From NCBI RefSeq assembly GCF_000165425.1, contig NW_001798966.1, positions 186,001 to 250,000 on the forward strand: 64,000 nucleotides of DNA. The letters run 5' to 3'. This DNA is from Paramecium tetraurelia (Eukaryota; Ciliophora; Oligohymenophorea; Peniculida; Parameciidae). Positions 24,705-36,182 of the stretch are shown here, in pieces. A program made the translations under genes and the position numbers. Each line of letters starts with the position of its first letter. Within the stretch, counting starts at the first letter, position 1. The notes under the pieces are model-generated. The model saw only the letters and a list, made by a program, of their open reading frames with translations, had not been told where the DNA came from and did not search any database.

Positions 24705-25678
24705 TCATTAATTTATTAATCTGATCTTTGTGTTTTCATCATTTTTAGGATCACCTTTAGGGTAAAAGCAATAAATGCATGTGAAACCAAACATCAAAAC
24801 AAAAAAAAATGCAATCAGGAAAGATGTGTATTAAAGAATCTATCTAAATTTATTCCAATAATCCTCTATAGTTGTTTTGCAAGCATTACTAATTAATATA
24901 ATATATAATTGTTTACGATGAAGATATCTTGGAATTCACATTATTAAATAATTGAATCGGATATTTTGTACACCAACCAGAGCACTCATAAAATGTTTCA
25001 CTTTATTTTAATTACGACATAATTAGTTGGTTAGAATCAAAAGATTAAGGGCATTATTAAAAATTTACTGCCTAAGATATAGAAGTTTAAATTTACCATA
25101 GTGGTATCTGTTGGCGAAAAATTTATTACATACTTAGATTAATCTTTTGAAACTGTACCTGAAAAATAGCATTCACAATTATCCTGACAAAGACTTAGAC
25201 TTGCTTTTTTATATAAGGCTTCTCTTTCCAAATCATAGGAGAGTGAACAACCTGAAAGTTTAGTGAAATCAGAAATTTTTGAAAAAAAAGAAACTATCAG
25301 ATAAACCAATCCAAAAACCCAAAATAAGCAACAATTAAATGTATTAAAACATCCCAATAGACACTTGTTGTTATTTAGAATTCCACCTATCCCAAAAAGT
25401 GTGGAAATACCACCAACGATTCCCATATACATTTGCACATTAAAAAAGAAGAGTGTGGAGGATGCGGCCTAAATATAGCAAAAAATGATTCATACGGTCG
25501 AAGAATAGTCTCCTGTATCAGCATCATTTACTTTACCTTTGTTAATGTAAACTAGAATTTCAATGATTAGACACATCGTAAGAATCAAACCTGACCCACT
25601 AAGAACAATGATCTTAAGAGTTTTGAATGGTATGCATCTTCCACATATCAATCCGTCCGAACCAATCTAAAGTTCCAT
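24705..25678 (-). CDS. Four-pass membrane protein, paralogue 3 (297 aa)
   Basis: Introns of 27, 25 and 28 nt give 298 codons. The order of features matches paralogues 1 and 2: three N-terminal hydrophobic segments, a Cys-rich loop with LCQDNCECYFS, QCPQSFDSN and CSGWCTKYPIQLFN, then a last transmembrane segment and a short tail (YPKGDPKNDENTKIR). It lies inverted relative to the other two, with two unrelated genes in between. The intron within the loop falls at the same place as in paralogue 1. Confidence 0.85.
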
Positions 25679-26836
25679 AATTTTATTTAAAATAAAATAA
25701 AAAAATGATAGAAATCAATAATTTATATTCGAAATCAAATCAGTATTAATCAGAATTTCGGGATATAATAATTAGATCTACGACAAACATTTTCTCATTT
25801 TGACTTTTATAATTACTCCCATAATTGCTTGTGATTTAAGATATTAGCATTTTTAAACTCGATTTTATATTAATTCTATTCTTTTCCCATTTTAACTTTG
25901 CTGTAAGTGGTATAGATATTATAAAATAATTCAAAATTGGATATGATTATCCAAATAAAAAGTGCCAAAATCAATACATATTAATATTAATAGAAATTCA
26001 TAGTATTAGTAATAAATTTCTATTAAAATTAAAATATATTTTATGAAAAAATAAAAGTAATTTTAAAGAGTGTTAATTTAAACCACAAATTAATTAACAA
26101 TTTAATACATTCTTGAAAGGAGAGAAAAAGTCTAAATATCAACATAACCAGAGGTTGTACAAATTATCCAGTTGTGAATCGACAGCTTATGATTGTCAAA
26201 TTCAGAGTTACTTTAAACTCTGTTTAATAAATTTCTTTATTTATTACTTAAATAAATACTACTTATATGACTTATATCTTAATATTTTTGATCCAAATAA
26301 ATTATTTATTTCAATTCTCATTTTTTTTAATTTGTAGATTGAAGTTGCTAATTTCTTGGTTTATGAGAAGTCTTAATGTAAACCTATAATATAACATTTA
26401 GAATTGATGTTCTGAATAATTATTGTCTCATTCCTTTTAATCTAATGATTATGATATTGTAACAGTTATTTTATCTGATAGAATGATTGATTTTCAACCT
26501 ACTCCTAATTATTTTTACTATTAAAATTGATTTTTTTTGCTCTCATCTTCTTATAAATGTCTAGTTTTTAAACTAAAATTTTAAGTCAATATTAGTATAA
26601 ATAATAAATATAAATTCTTATTAAATTATGAATAATTTATTAAATTTATTAGAATGTGGGTGATTTATTCTTATTCTTAAAATCTGTTTAATGGAAATGT
26701 TGAATTTACATTTCTAAACTCATGATATATTTTGAGAGCTTCAGTTCGATAGACTATTTCTTTTTTAATCTTAACTTATTTTATATGATTAAGATAATTA
26801 ATTATTATACTTTTGACTTTAGCAAAAATCATAAAA
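25679..26836. other. Long AT-rich intergenic region
   Basis: About 1.16 kb with no convincing gene on either strand. A 74-codon standard-code frame at 26113 has poor composition and looks like chance. Confidence 0.4.
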
Positions 26837-28114
26837 ATGAGCTTCTTTTTGGATTTGTTAAGCTATCGATTGGATTTATTGTATGAACCCTTTCTCAAGT
26901 TAGAGAATCACAAATTAAGGGAAGATTTTAAAATCTTGTTGAATCAGTCAGTAAATCTTATGTTAATGTCACTTTAAAGATTAGAACGGCCTAATAATTG
27001 AATAATTTGTAAATCCAACCATTAGAGAGGTTTATATCTAGTTATGCTTAATAATGAAGTTTGCATAAAGAATTAGAGTTTGTCCAACACCTTATGCAAA
27101 GGTTTTGGCTTATATACAATTTTTCATAATGAATTAGGAAAAAGATACTTTGGGAGTGATATCTTAATTAGATTACTTATATTATACATACTAACTTTCA
27201 AAGATCTTTTGGGATACCTTTTGAATAGCCAATTGAAAGACTATCGTAATTTATAAACATATGGAGGTCAATATAAAATAAATAATGAATTCAATAATAA
27301 TAATAGTCATTGAGAAGGGTCTTAATAAAATTGCAGGATTCCAATAAACAAAATAGCAAATATTTTATAATAAATTAATTATGAGAGGGCTTGCTTTTTA
27401 TTAAAAAATCTGATAGCGTATTGTTTTTGAGAATTAAACATATGAATAACTTGAGTATGAAAAACATGTCAATATTTTAATTTAAAATATTTCGTGAACG
27501 GAAGTTATTTCAAATTAGTCTGCCATTCATAAGAAAGTAATTGCATTGGCAATAAAATAAATAGCGAAATAATTATGGAAAGATGAACCAAATCAATTGT
27601 AGATTACTTCATAAGTGATAACATATTCTAAATCTTCTTTGTAGATGCCCCCTTATGTTAAGCAATTTGCTATTCCTTACTTGAATATTGAAATAGAAAG
27701 CTTTTATCTGAACGATATAGTCTTTTCAAAAATTCTCACTAAGAGTTAGATAATTATTGATATGATTGAGTGCAGTTGAATGAAGAATAGTAATGCAGCA
27801 AGGACCGTCTTATTCCATATTGAATAAAATCGGAATCTATTAGTGTTGAGAATGATGTTAAGAGTGACGTTATTAATAATATCATATTAAAAATATTAAA
27901 TAATAAATTTGATTTTTAAGATTAGATTAATTAATTAGAGCAATTAATAAATTTAAAGACGAATAGAGTTATTCGCATTATAAAAGAAAATTACATAAGG
28001 CTTACATGCAAATAAATAAGAATGAGAAGTTGTATCATAATTATTATAATGTTATTTGTTTATGATGTGGAAAAATGTGATACTCAATTTGAATGCGCTT
28101 CATTTTTATTGTGA
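26837..28114 (+). pseudogene. Decayed host protein gene
   Basis: From ATG 26837 (MSFFLDLLSYRLDLLYEPF) the plus strand shows runs of coding-like sequence in shifting frames, broken by at least five TGA codons and several frame changes that no short GT...AG intron explains. Recognisable stretches include RTAQQLNNLQIQPLERF, GLNKIAGFQQTKQQIF and, near 27490-27780, an open 95-codon block with MPPYVKQFAIPYLNIEIES. The parent family is not recognised. Paramecium genomes carry many relics of duplicated genes, which is the likely origin. A micronuclear insert breaking the frames cannot be excluded. Confidence 0.55.
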
Positions 28115-28756
28115 CTTCAACTATTCAAATGTTTAAACAGGAATTAGAATAAACTTTTGATTTCCAATTTGAAATTAGTTGTAACCCAATTTAACACTGT
28201 TTTTGCAATCATCGCATTTACATAATTCAGAACATTTCACTCCTGCATTATAACATTCACAATATTTTTTTTAGCAATTACTCTTACGACAATTACATTT
28301 AATCTAAGCAGGAGTATTCTTCTCAACCATTTGTTCTAGCACTTTGTTTCTTTATTCAGGGTGTTTATCATCATTGTGACAATTTTAACATGAACACTCA
28401 CTCCCACAATACTCTCCAAAAGCAAGACAATCACAATACATCTTCAGACATTAGCTTTTTTTGCAAGTGCATTATCTCTATTTCTATTGGAATGGTTTTT
28501 TAATTGTTGTTTCAGTTATAACTCTTTTTTGCTATCTAGTAGGAGTCTGGAACTAGTCATCGTTAAATATAGTGTCACAATGATTTGGTTTCATTTATTA
28601 AATTTATTTATCAAAATGCAAATACACAGAATCCAATAATGATTCAACCCATTACACCCCTTCCTCTAGATGCTTCTCGCAAGAACATATATAACATAAT
28701 GATTTAACTCTATATAATAAATCAACCCTTGGATACAAAACTATTATTTTTAACAT
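28100..28756 (-). CDS. CXC-domain protein (tesmin/TSO1/LIN54 type)
   Basis: A 218-codon frame without introns. Two CXC repeats are clear: C-T-C-K-K-S-x-C-L-K-M-Y-C-D-C with the following C-x-C-x2-C, then C-N-C-R-K-S-N-C-x-K-K-Y-C-E-C and its C-x-C-x2-C partner. The linker between them is short, as in LIN54/TSO1 DNA-binding subunits. Each repeat binds zinc and the pair reads the minor groove of CHR-like sites. The N-terminal 60 residues ([15 protein letters not shown]) are also open and coding-like. ATG 28756 lies inside the glycosylase gene, giving a 35-nt overlap; a later Met (MKPNHCD) would avoid it. Confidence 0.85.
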
Positions 28757-29467
28757 AAAATCTCCAAGGCTTATCTTTCCATTCTTCTGCATAATCTATG
28801 TTGATTCTAGCTGAAACCCCAATCTCGTATTATTTAGTATTGTCTATCAGATACATCCCACTTTTCTGATCGCACAAATTTAATCCATTATGAGACTTAT
28901 CAAGAAGCAAGCACCCTCCACATTTCCCAGGACCATTAGATAGGTCCTATAACTTCGGAGACTTGGTTTTCCGTATCTCTTTGATGATGTCAAAACTCAA
29001 AGGTTGAACTGCTCGAATCAACACAGCCTCTGGATCATCCTTGGTTGCTGCTGTGATATTCAAGCAATAATTATTTCCATAAATCGAATAAACATATAAA
29101 TGACCACCATCCTACCAAAAGTACTTTGTTCTGTCTGTTTTTTTGTTGTTATAAGCATGACAAGCCTTGTCCTCAGGGGCTAATAATTAATGATCAATAA
29201 ATCATATATACCTTTATAAGCTTCTGTCTCAACTATTATTGCTCTGACTTCTCCTTGTGGCAATTATCTAACAATTATCTTCCCTATTAATTTCTATGCT
29301 AATTCAACTACGTCGACTTTATAGAAATCTGCAGTCAGCATTGTGTCAACCATTTAGTACTCTTCAGCTGGATTGGCCTCATTCTTTTTTATTTTTTTTG
29401 CAACTGGCTTTTCAACTTATTCCAAATCAGCTTTCTGCTTAGTTTCATTTTATTTAGCCTTTTTCAT
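28722..29467 (-). CDS. MPG: 3-methyladenine DNA glycosylase (AAG/MPG family)
   Basis: One 32-nt intron gives 237 residues. After a basic N-terminus (AKKIKK, probably a nuclear signal) come [22 protein letters not shown] with the catalytic Glu, [47 protein letters not shown] and the terminal PWRFYVKNN. All are hallmarks of the AAG fold, which excises alkylated purines and hypoxanthine. The protein ends at TGA 28722-28724 (VSKG), the normal end for this family. Confidence 0.95.
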
Positions 29468-30173
29468 TTTTATTAATATCATAAAATTTATCTATATATA
29501 TGCTTCTAATATTAGCGTATCTTTATTTACTTCATACTTTCTTGTAATACAATTTAGAATTTAACTAAATAAGAGTAAAATATCCAATCTTATCATAAAG
29601 ATTCTTATTAAGAACTCTTTAATCTTGAGTGTATTAAATAATATTATAAAAGAAATTATTGTAAAATTGATGTTATTAATAATATAATAACAGATACTTT
29701 ACACAACTTTAACTGGATAACTAATTTGTAAATCAAATAAACTTAGATAATAATATTGAAAAAGGATTTCAATTTAACCAAATTGGCATATATCATAGAA
29801 AAAAGTACATATCTTCAATTTTTAATTATTAATTATTAATACATTATATTGTAGATATAGTAATAATAAAGATGACATCCAACATAGGAATCAATTTCAA
29901 GATTATAAGAACTAATGGAATTATCATTTAATCATAATGATGAAATTTTCTTAAAATCGATCATTTTTTAAGATAGACTATGAAATTAAGAATCTACAAG
30001 CTATAAACTCTAAATTTAAGCATACATATCTAGTATTATACATTAGAAAATCATTAAAAACCTTTAGAAAAAGAATTAATTTATAATTATTAAAAGACCA
30101 AAATGTAGATATCCCTGCCTCATTAAATTCACATCACTTGTATTTGTTTTTATTATCAAGATCGCAGCTTTGA
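29468..30173. other. Intergenic region and unresolved 5' part of the Alba gene
   Basis: About 700 AT-rich bases. On the plus strand one frame leading into the Alba domain is open from an ATG near 29939, but the text looks only weakly coding and a TGA at 30171-30173 lies just before the domain. A 42-nt intron would bridge it, which is longer than usual here. Confidence 0.3.
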
Positions 30174-30822
30174 ATCCTTAGAGTGACAGCTAATAAATAA
30201 TAAGTAATTAAATATGTAATAGTAGCTGGTTATTTGTGTTAATCTGTATTGAAATTAAGAGATAGAAAAAATTTACAATAGGCAATTGAATTGGTTGGAA
30301 CTAGTAATGCAATCCCAATCTGTGTTTTGATAGCTGAAATTATCACGAAAAATTCTCCAGGATTATCATAGATTACATACTTTCAAAAGTGAATAATTGA
30401 TACTATTATTAGAGATAATAAAACACAGGATTAAGAGTCTTCTTAGATTGGAATTAGAATCAGACTAACCTATTAGCCTACAGAAGCTGAAATGAGAGAG
30501 CCTGGTTATTAATTGAGAGAAGTAGATCCACTCAAATAGCATAATTGGGATGACTTGTATAAATTTATATTGACGTACTCTAAAGATTTGTCAATGATTA
30601 AAAATCATGGTAAAGGTATGTCAAATATTTCTAGAGATTTTAAGATTGTAATCAGAAGAGAAATAGTTAGATTAAAGTTCATCTTAATCTTTATGCCATT
30701 AATCAGAGAGTCATATTACTATGAATAATTATGATTCTAATTCATTTGTTTATACATCCGACCGTGGAATAGATGATGCAAATAGATCTAAACTTAAAAC
30801 TAGAGGATAAAAAAGATTATGA
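30174..30822 (+). CDS. Alba-domain nucleic-acid-binding protein, 5' end unresolved
   Basis: The frame starts RVTANKQQVIKYVIVAGYL and continues with AIELVGTSNAIPICVLIAEII and the loop SPGLSQITYF, then IGIRIRLTYQPTEAEM. This is the order of strands and helices in Alba proteins, which bind RNA or DNA as dimers. A 24-nt intron (30389-30412) with an in-frame TGA lies in the beta-hairpin. A second, 19-nt intron leads into a Ser/Gln-rich tail ending KLKTRGQKRL at TGA 30820. With both introns the frame is exactly 202 codons. The start codon is not settled. Confidence 0.7.
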
Positions 30823-31268
30823 TTTTATTATATAATTTTATCTATAACAACAAATATACTTAAAAATAAAATCTGGACCAACGTATATCCAGAATTTTAT
30901 AAGAACAGACAAATGATTTGATCAATTAAATTTTATGATAACTACAATTTTTATCAACAAATTTGAGATTAAATTCCTGGTTAATTCTATGTTAGTAATG
31001 AATTTTAAAGGCTTGCATTCTATATCTCACAGATATGGCATTTGAGAGTAATATATCACAAGTTGAGTTATTTATAATATTTGGTTGTTCTTCTTGTCAT
31101 TAAATATAGATATAAATTGCAGATAAAGAATTATTTCTATACTTTCTATTTAACCATTTATTTAGATTATAAAAATTGATAGAAACATTAAGCAAACAGA
31201 GGATAATATTATCCTCATAATTATAGAATTTATGAAGTGATGACTTTAGTAATTTATATTATTTATAC
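30823..31268. other. Convergent intergenic region
   Basis: About 445 AT-rich bases between the Alba gene and the small SPIRAL1-like gene. No gene seen. Confidence 0.4.
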
Positions 31269-31531
31269 TCATCCAAACTAAATTTATGATCTGCCACCTG
31301 GAGGATTTCTAACTTTGACTGATGTTTTAACATCCGATTATTATTATTATTAAACAGGAGGTTGATTGACTTGTTTTCTTCCTAAAGGTTTAGGTGCTTG
31401 CTATTAAGGAGTATAATCTCCCTTTGGTTGTTAAATATGGTATGTACAAATGAGATCGATGAATTTCCTCCAGGTGCTTAGTGTAATCTAACTGATGGCT
31501 TATCTAATCCATATCCTTAAATGTTATTCAT
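31269..31531 (-). CDS. SPIRAL1/HN1-like small protein with two PGG repeats (78 aa)
   Basis: ATG 31531, a 26-nt intron and TGA 31269 give 79 codons. The protein begins and ends with related motifs, VRLHQAPGGNSSISFGD and VKVRNPPGGRSQIQFG. The middle is Q/P-rich, including five Q in a row. The repeated V-R-x2-P-G-G-x-S-x3-F-G pattern resembles the terminal repeats of SPIRAL1 (plant cortical microtubule protein) and HN1/Jupiter proteins. A microtubule role is inferred from that resemblance. Confidence 0.72.
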
Positions 31532-32570
31532 TTTTCAAAAATTTAACTGCTATTTATATTATTAATATTTAATGATCAATAATTTTAGTATTAAAATAGA
31601 TTTTTAATAAATATCTTATTAATTAATTTAGAGAATTGTGAATTTAATTTAAACCGTCAGTTTTGAACATACCAAAAAGCGATTTTCCTAAATTAATTAT
31701 TTATTTGAAAGATCTAATAATTATTTAATCGAATTAAATTAGTTAGTAAAATCGTAAATATTGTTATAAATCAGAACCAAAACTAAAATTCAATCATCGA
31801 ACAAAATTGTGAGGAATTGATGTTTTGATACAATATTCAAATATTAAGTCATAAGCATACAATCTTATTCTTATTTTCATGTATATTAAATTAATAGTGA
31901 ATCAAAAAGTAAGAATTAAAAAATTATTACAATTTCTTCAATAATAATTTAAGTTAAAATCGACATATAGGTATTATCTTTTAAATGAGAATATTTGAGA
32001 GCTACAAAAATTGTAAATCCAAAAAAGACTACATTATTTTAGAGGATTTTTAAAAGAAATACATAATCATTTATGGATTAGCAAATTAAATTAAGAATTT
32101 AAAATTAACACTTATTAAATAATTTAAATGATCTCTTAAGAGTTTAACAATTCTATTATTTCTACAAAAATATAGATCATTTAACATAATTTGAATTAGA
32201 TAAATATATTGGAATTATGAATTAGTTTTATCATGGAAATTCTAAAATACTTACGATTAATAGTTTTGAAAAACAACTAAGAAATTCAGCGTGATTCTTG
32301 ATAGCATAAGATGTAGATTAAAATTAAGTGATAGGTAAGTGGATTGCAATTTACATTTCTTTTTGTAATTAAACAATATTTTGTTCATTTTTGTAGTTTA
32401 AAATATAAAATAAATATGTTAATTAAAATGAATTTGAAAATGGACAAGATTTTATAGAGGTGAACTTTAGGGTCAGATGAAGGTAGTGAGTGGTTGTGGG
32501 GATATTGAAAGGAGATTGAGTAATTAATTTAAATGATTGTTATACATTTGATTTTATAAAATAAATTATT
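31532..32570 (+). other. Intergenic region upstream of the kinesin-8 gene, with weak small frames
   Basis: About 1.04 kb. Two overlapping plus-strand frames, one from ATG 31985 (about 48 codons) and one from ATG 32073 (about 73 codons, Q/N/Y-rich), are open but unsupported. No intron joins them. The rest is AT-rich. Confidence 0.3.
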
Positions 32571-34848
32571 ATGAACCCGGAAGAATCGAATATTTTGGTA
32601 GCTATTCGTTGTAGGCCTCTTAATCAGAAGGAAGTTTAAAACGAAGATTTAGACATAGTTAGAGTGGAGGACAATTTGATTGTATTAATGATTGTGGATA
32701 ACTAATTTAGATCATTTTGGACCCAATACAAATGGAATATGAAGCAGAGAATAAGAAAATGCTGGAAGTGTATCATAGGAGCAAAGAACAGCGATATGCC
32801 TTCGATAAAGTGTTTAGGGAGGAGAGCTAAGATGATGTATTTGATGTTGATTGGTATAGTTTAGATCTTTGAATAAACATGCAAATAGCTGATTAAGCCT
32901 GTGATGAACGGTTACAATGCGACTGTATTTGCCTATGGTCCCACTGGAACAGGGAAGACTTACACGATGTTGGGAAACCAAGAAACCATGGGAATAAGTG
33001 TGCTCACAATAAGGGACATGTTTGAATTCATAAAACGTGATCTGGATAACGAATACATAGTGATGATAAGTTATGTGGAGATCTACAACGAAGCTATTCG
33101 TGATCTACTAATTTAGTAATCCTAATATTTGGAGTTACGAGACGATCCAATTAAGGGAGTCACAATAGCAGGAGTTACTGAGTATAAAGCAATAAGTGTT
33201 CAGTAGGTTATGAACTTATTGCTCTAAGGAAATAGGAGGAGGACAACCGAAGCCACGAATGCGAATCTTACTTCTTCTAGGTCTCATGCAGTATTTTAAA
33301 TAAATGTGACTCAAAGGAGCAAAGTGAAAAATACGGAGATGGAGTCAATGAATGGGAAGTTGAGTCTAATAGATTTGGCAGGGAGTGAAAGAGGAACTGT
33401 GACAGAGAACAGAGGACTTCGATTAAGAGAAGGAGCAAAAATCAATAGGTCATTGTTGGCACTTGCAAATTGTATCAATGCATTGGGAGATAAGAGCAAG
33501 AAAGGATTCTTTGTGCCTTATCGAGATAGTAAATTGACAAGGCTGTTGAAGGATTCCTTGGGTGGCAATTGCAGAACAGTTATGATTGCAAATATATCGC
33601 CAGCTTCATCTCAATTTGAAGAGACCATCAACACTTTGAAATATGCCAATAGAGCCAAAAATATAAAGACAAAACAATTACCCAATAAGAAATTGGTTGC
33701 TATGCATATAGCTGAATACAAGAACATAATTAGTGATTTGAGATCAGAAATTGAATCATTAAAACTAAGATTGAATGAAAAATAATTTGATGACAATGAA
33801 GATGAATCTATTACTATCAACAATTACATTAACAAGAATGGTAAGCCAGAATAAGAAGAGTTGAAATCTATTTAGGAAGAAATCTTTGAGAACTTTTAGG
33901 AAAGAATTTAATTAAGAAGAGCCCTTATGGAAATTGAGGAACAGAATGCTATGAATTTCTTGGAAATCAAAAAAAGGTAAAGTGAAATCTTGCAATGGAA
34001 GAAGTCAGGTGAGAAGAATATGCCTGAAGATATTAGACAGGGATTGAAGAGCATATAGACCTTAAAAACGAGTACGGAGAAGAATATGATCAAAAAGGAA
34101 TTGATGGGGTTATAGTTAGTTGAAAATATTAATAATGCTAAGAAGATTAGAGAGTCGATTCCTAAAAGAATTCAGAGTAAGGAGAAGAGAGATTATTTGG
34201 AATTGGAAATTAAAAATCATGTTTTGGAATTATAAAATGTTGAATTGGAAATCAATCTGTAAATTCAAGAAAAGACTATTAATGATTTAAAAATGATTGT
34301 TGAAAATTAAAAGAAACTAATTAATGATACTCAAGATGAAGAAAAATACTTTGAAGAAACAGACATCGAATATATTGATGATTTATTGGAAGATCCAGAA
34401 TTTTAACAGGAATAAGATGACGATGATCTGGAGGATTTGGGTGAATTAGATTAGTTTAAAGAATTCATCAAAAAAGAAGAATTGAAATAAAATTCACCCA
34501 ATCAATTCAAACAAAGAGACAAGAGTGCCCCAAGAAAACAGTTTAACAAATAAGAGTTGTCCATTCAAGAAGACTACGATGAAATTAGTTAATCATAATC
34601 CAAACCTAAAGTTCGAGATCAATCTCGTAATAAAAGGGATGGAGGTGGATCTGCTATTTAAAATAAAGTACTGCCCCCAAAAGATAAATAATTGCAATTT
34701 CAATAACAAATCAAACCTGCAAACATTAAACCACCAAAAGATATATCAGTTCTAAATTTACAAGGGGTACTCATTATTAATCTAATTCTAGCGAAATCTA
34801 TCAATAGGCAATTCATAGCAAAGAGGTAATTCTAAGGCCAAAAAATGA
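32571..34848 (+). CDS. Kinesin-8 / KIF19-type motor
   Basis: Three introns (29, 19, 25 nt) give 735 codons. The motor (about residues 8-370) has [12 protein letters not shown], the P-loop [29 protein letters not shown] and the block [15 protein letters not shown]. The following [20 protein letters not shown] and [19 protein letters not shown] with RAKNIKTK are typical of kinesin-8 and KIF19. These motors depolymerise plus ends and set ciliary or spindle microtubule length. A coiled coil and a very acidic segment ([18 protein letters not shown]), then a basic tail, follow. The 19-nt intron is at the short limit but restores a conserved junction. Confidence 0.92.
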
Positions 34849-35062
34849 TTATTAATATTTTATAATATCAATGCTTACAAGATCAAAGTACTTATCAATT
34901 GTTCAAAATAATTTAATCAATAAAATATTATTCTAAAAATAAATGAACACCAAAATTTTATTTAAATTTGTTTCCTTATTAAAAACGATAATTGCTAAAG
35001 GAAAAACGATAATCGGAATTTAATATTACTGATTAATCAAACGAATCCAAAATTTTAATTTT

Positions 35063-36156
35063 ATGATTCTTGTTTATACTTTATCAATAGTTGCTATGGT
35101 GGCAGCCGAATCCACAACTGAAGAACATGTATCAAGAAACTACTGTTAACTTCCAGATCCCATATTTGCTGATGGAATATAGGTTGCTAACTTTGGTACT
35201 GATGGTTGGAACTATGCAAATGCAGAAAATTGGGAATGTAATTGTTGAAATATATCATATTTTAGAACTTGTTGTGACTTGTGGTGGAAGCTACCAATCG
35301 CCAATTGATATTGTGACTACAGGAGCTAGTCAATAACCAGTTTAGCCGAAAATCTACTATAAAAATAAAGCTTCGGATGTTGGATACGAAGAAGTAAATA
35401 GTAATAAAATTAAATTAAATTTAGCACCGTACACCAAAGAATACGAAGGAGAATATTCATCAATATAAGTCTTAGATGCTTCAGGATTGGTGGTCAGATA
35501 TTACGCCAAGTAATTTCATATTCATACTCCATCAGAACACACTATTGATGGAAAGCATTTTGACTTAGAAATTCATTTTGTTCATTAAGTCAATGTTTTT
35601 AAATATATACTTAGGCTATTCAAGATGAGGAGTAAGACTGTAATAAAGTGAAGAATAGTTTGACAGTCTTCGGTCTTATGTTCACAGAATCAGCCTCTGC
35701 AACTGATTACGAAGCATTCAAGCCTTGGTTTGATTAAAATATGACTGGAGAAGTGGAATCCTTTGACTTGAAGTAAGATTTTAGTTATGAAGTTTGTTAG
35801 TGACTTCTTCTAAAAAATGACTGATTCTACCTATTATCATTATGATGGTAGTTTGACAACTCTTCCATGTTCTTAGATTGTTAATTGGATTGTATTCTAT
35901 CAACCATTACCAATCTCAACTTTCTAATTGAATCAATTCAGAGCAACATTTGCTGATTCAACTGCCTTTCCACTCAAGTAGAACAACCGTCCAATATAAC
36001 ACTTGAATGGAAGGAAGATTTTAAAAGGAGTAATTGATTATGATCACTATATTTAAGACTGCACTCACAGCTGGAGTGACAGAAATCCCAGATGTGTAAT
36101 CATCTCAGGCATGTCTATTACTTTTATCAATTGTGATGGGTGCTTTTATATTATGA
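35063..36156 (+). CDS. Alpha-carbonic anhydrase 1, secreted or anchored
   Basis: Four introns (28, 26, 28, 28 nt) give 327 residues. A hydrophobic N-terminus (MILVYTLSIVAMVAA) acts as signal peptide. The alpha-CA core shows VTCGGSYQSPIDI, the zinc ligands in QFHIHTPSEH, the third zinc His in EIHFVH, then YHYDGSLTTLPCSQIVNW, the substrate-pocket loop, and NNRPIQ. It should interconvert CO2 and bicarbonate outside the cytosol. The C-terminus is hydrophobic (ACLLLLSIVMGAFIL) after a small-residue stretch, a layout expected for GPI anchoring. It sits 26 nt upstream of its paralogue. Confidence 0.93.
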
Positions 36157-36182
36157 TAACACATTAATAATTTAAATTAAAA

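Noticed and set aside
25139-25438. 99-codon minus-strand frame taken as a whole gene
   Set aside because: It is only the middle exon of tetraspan-like paralogue 3; flanking exons are clear under the ciliate code.
28722-28756. MPG and CXC joined by an intron into one fusion protein
   Set aside because: The available 27-nt GT...AG segment at the MPG end keeps the MPG frame and leads to a TGA, not into the CXC frame.
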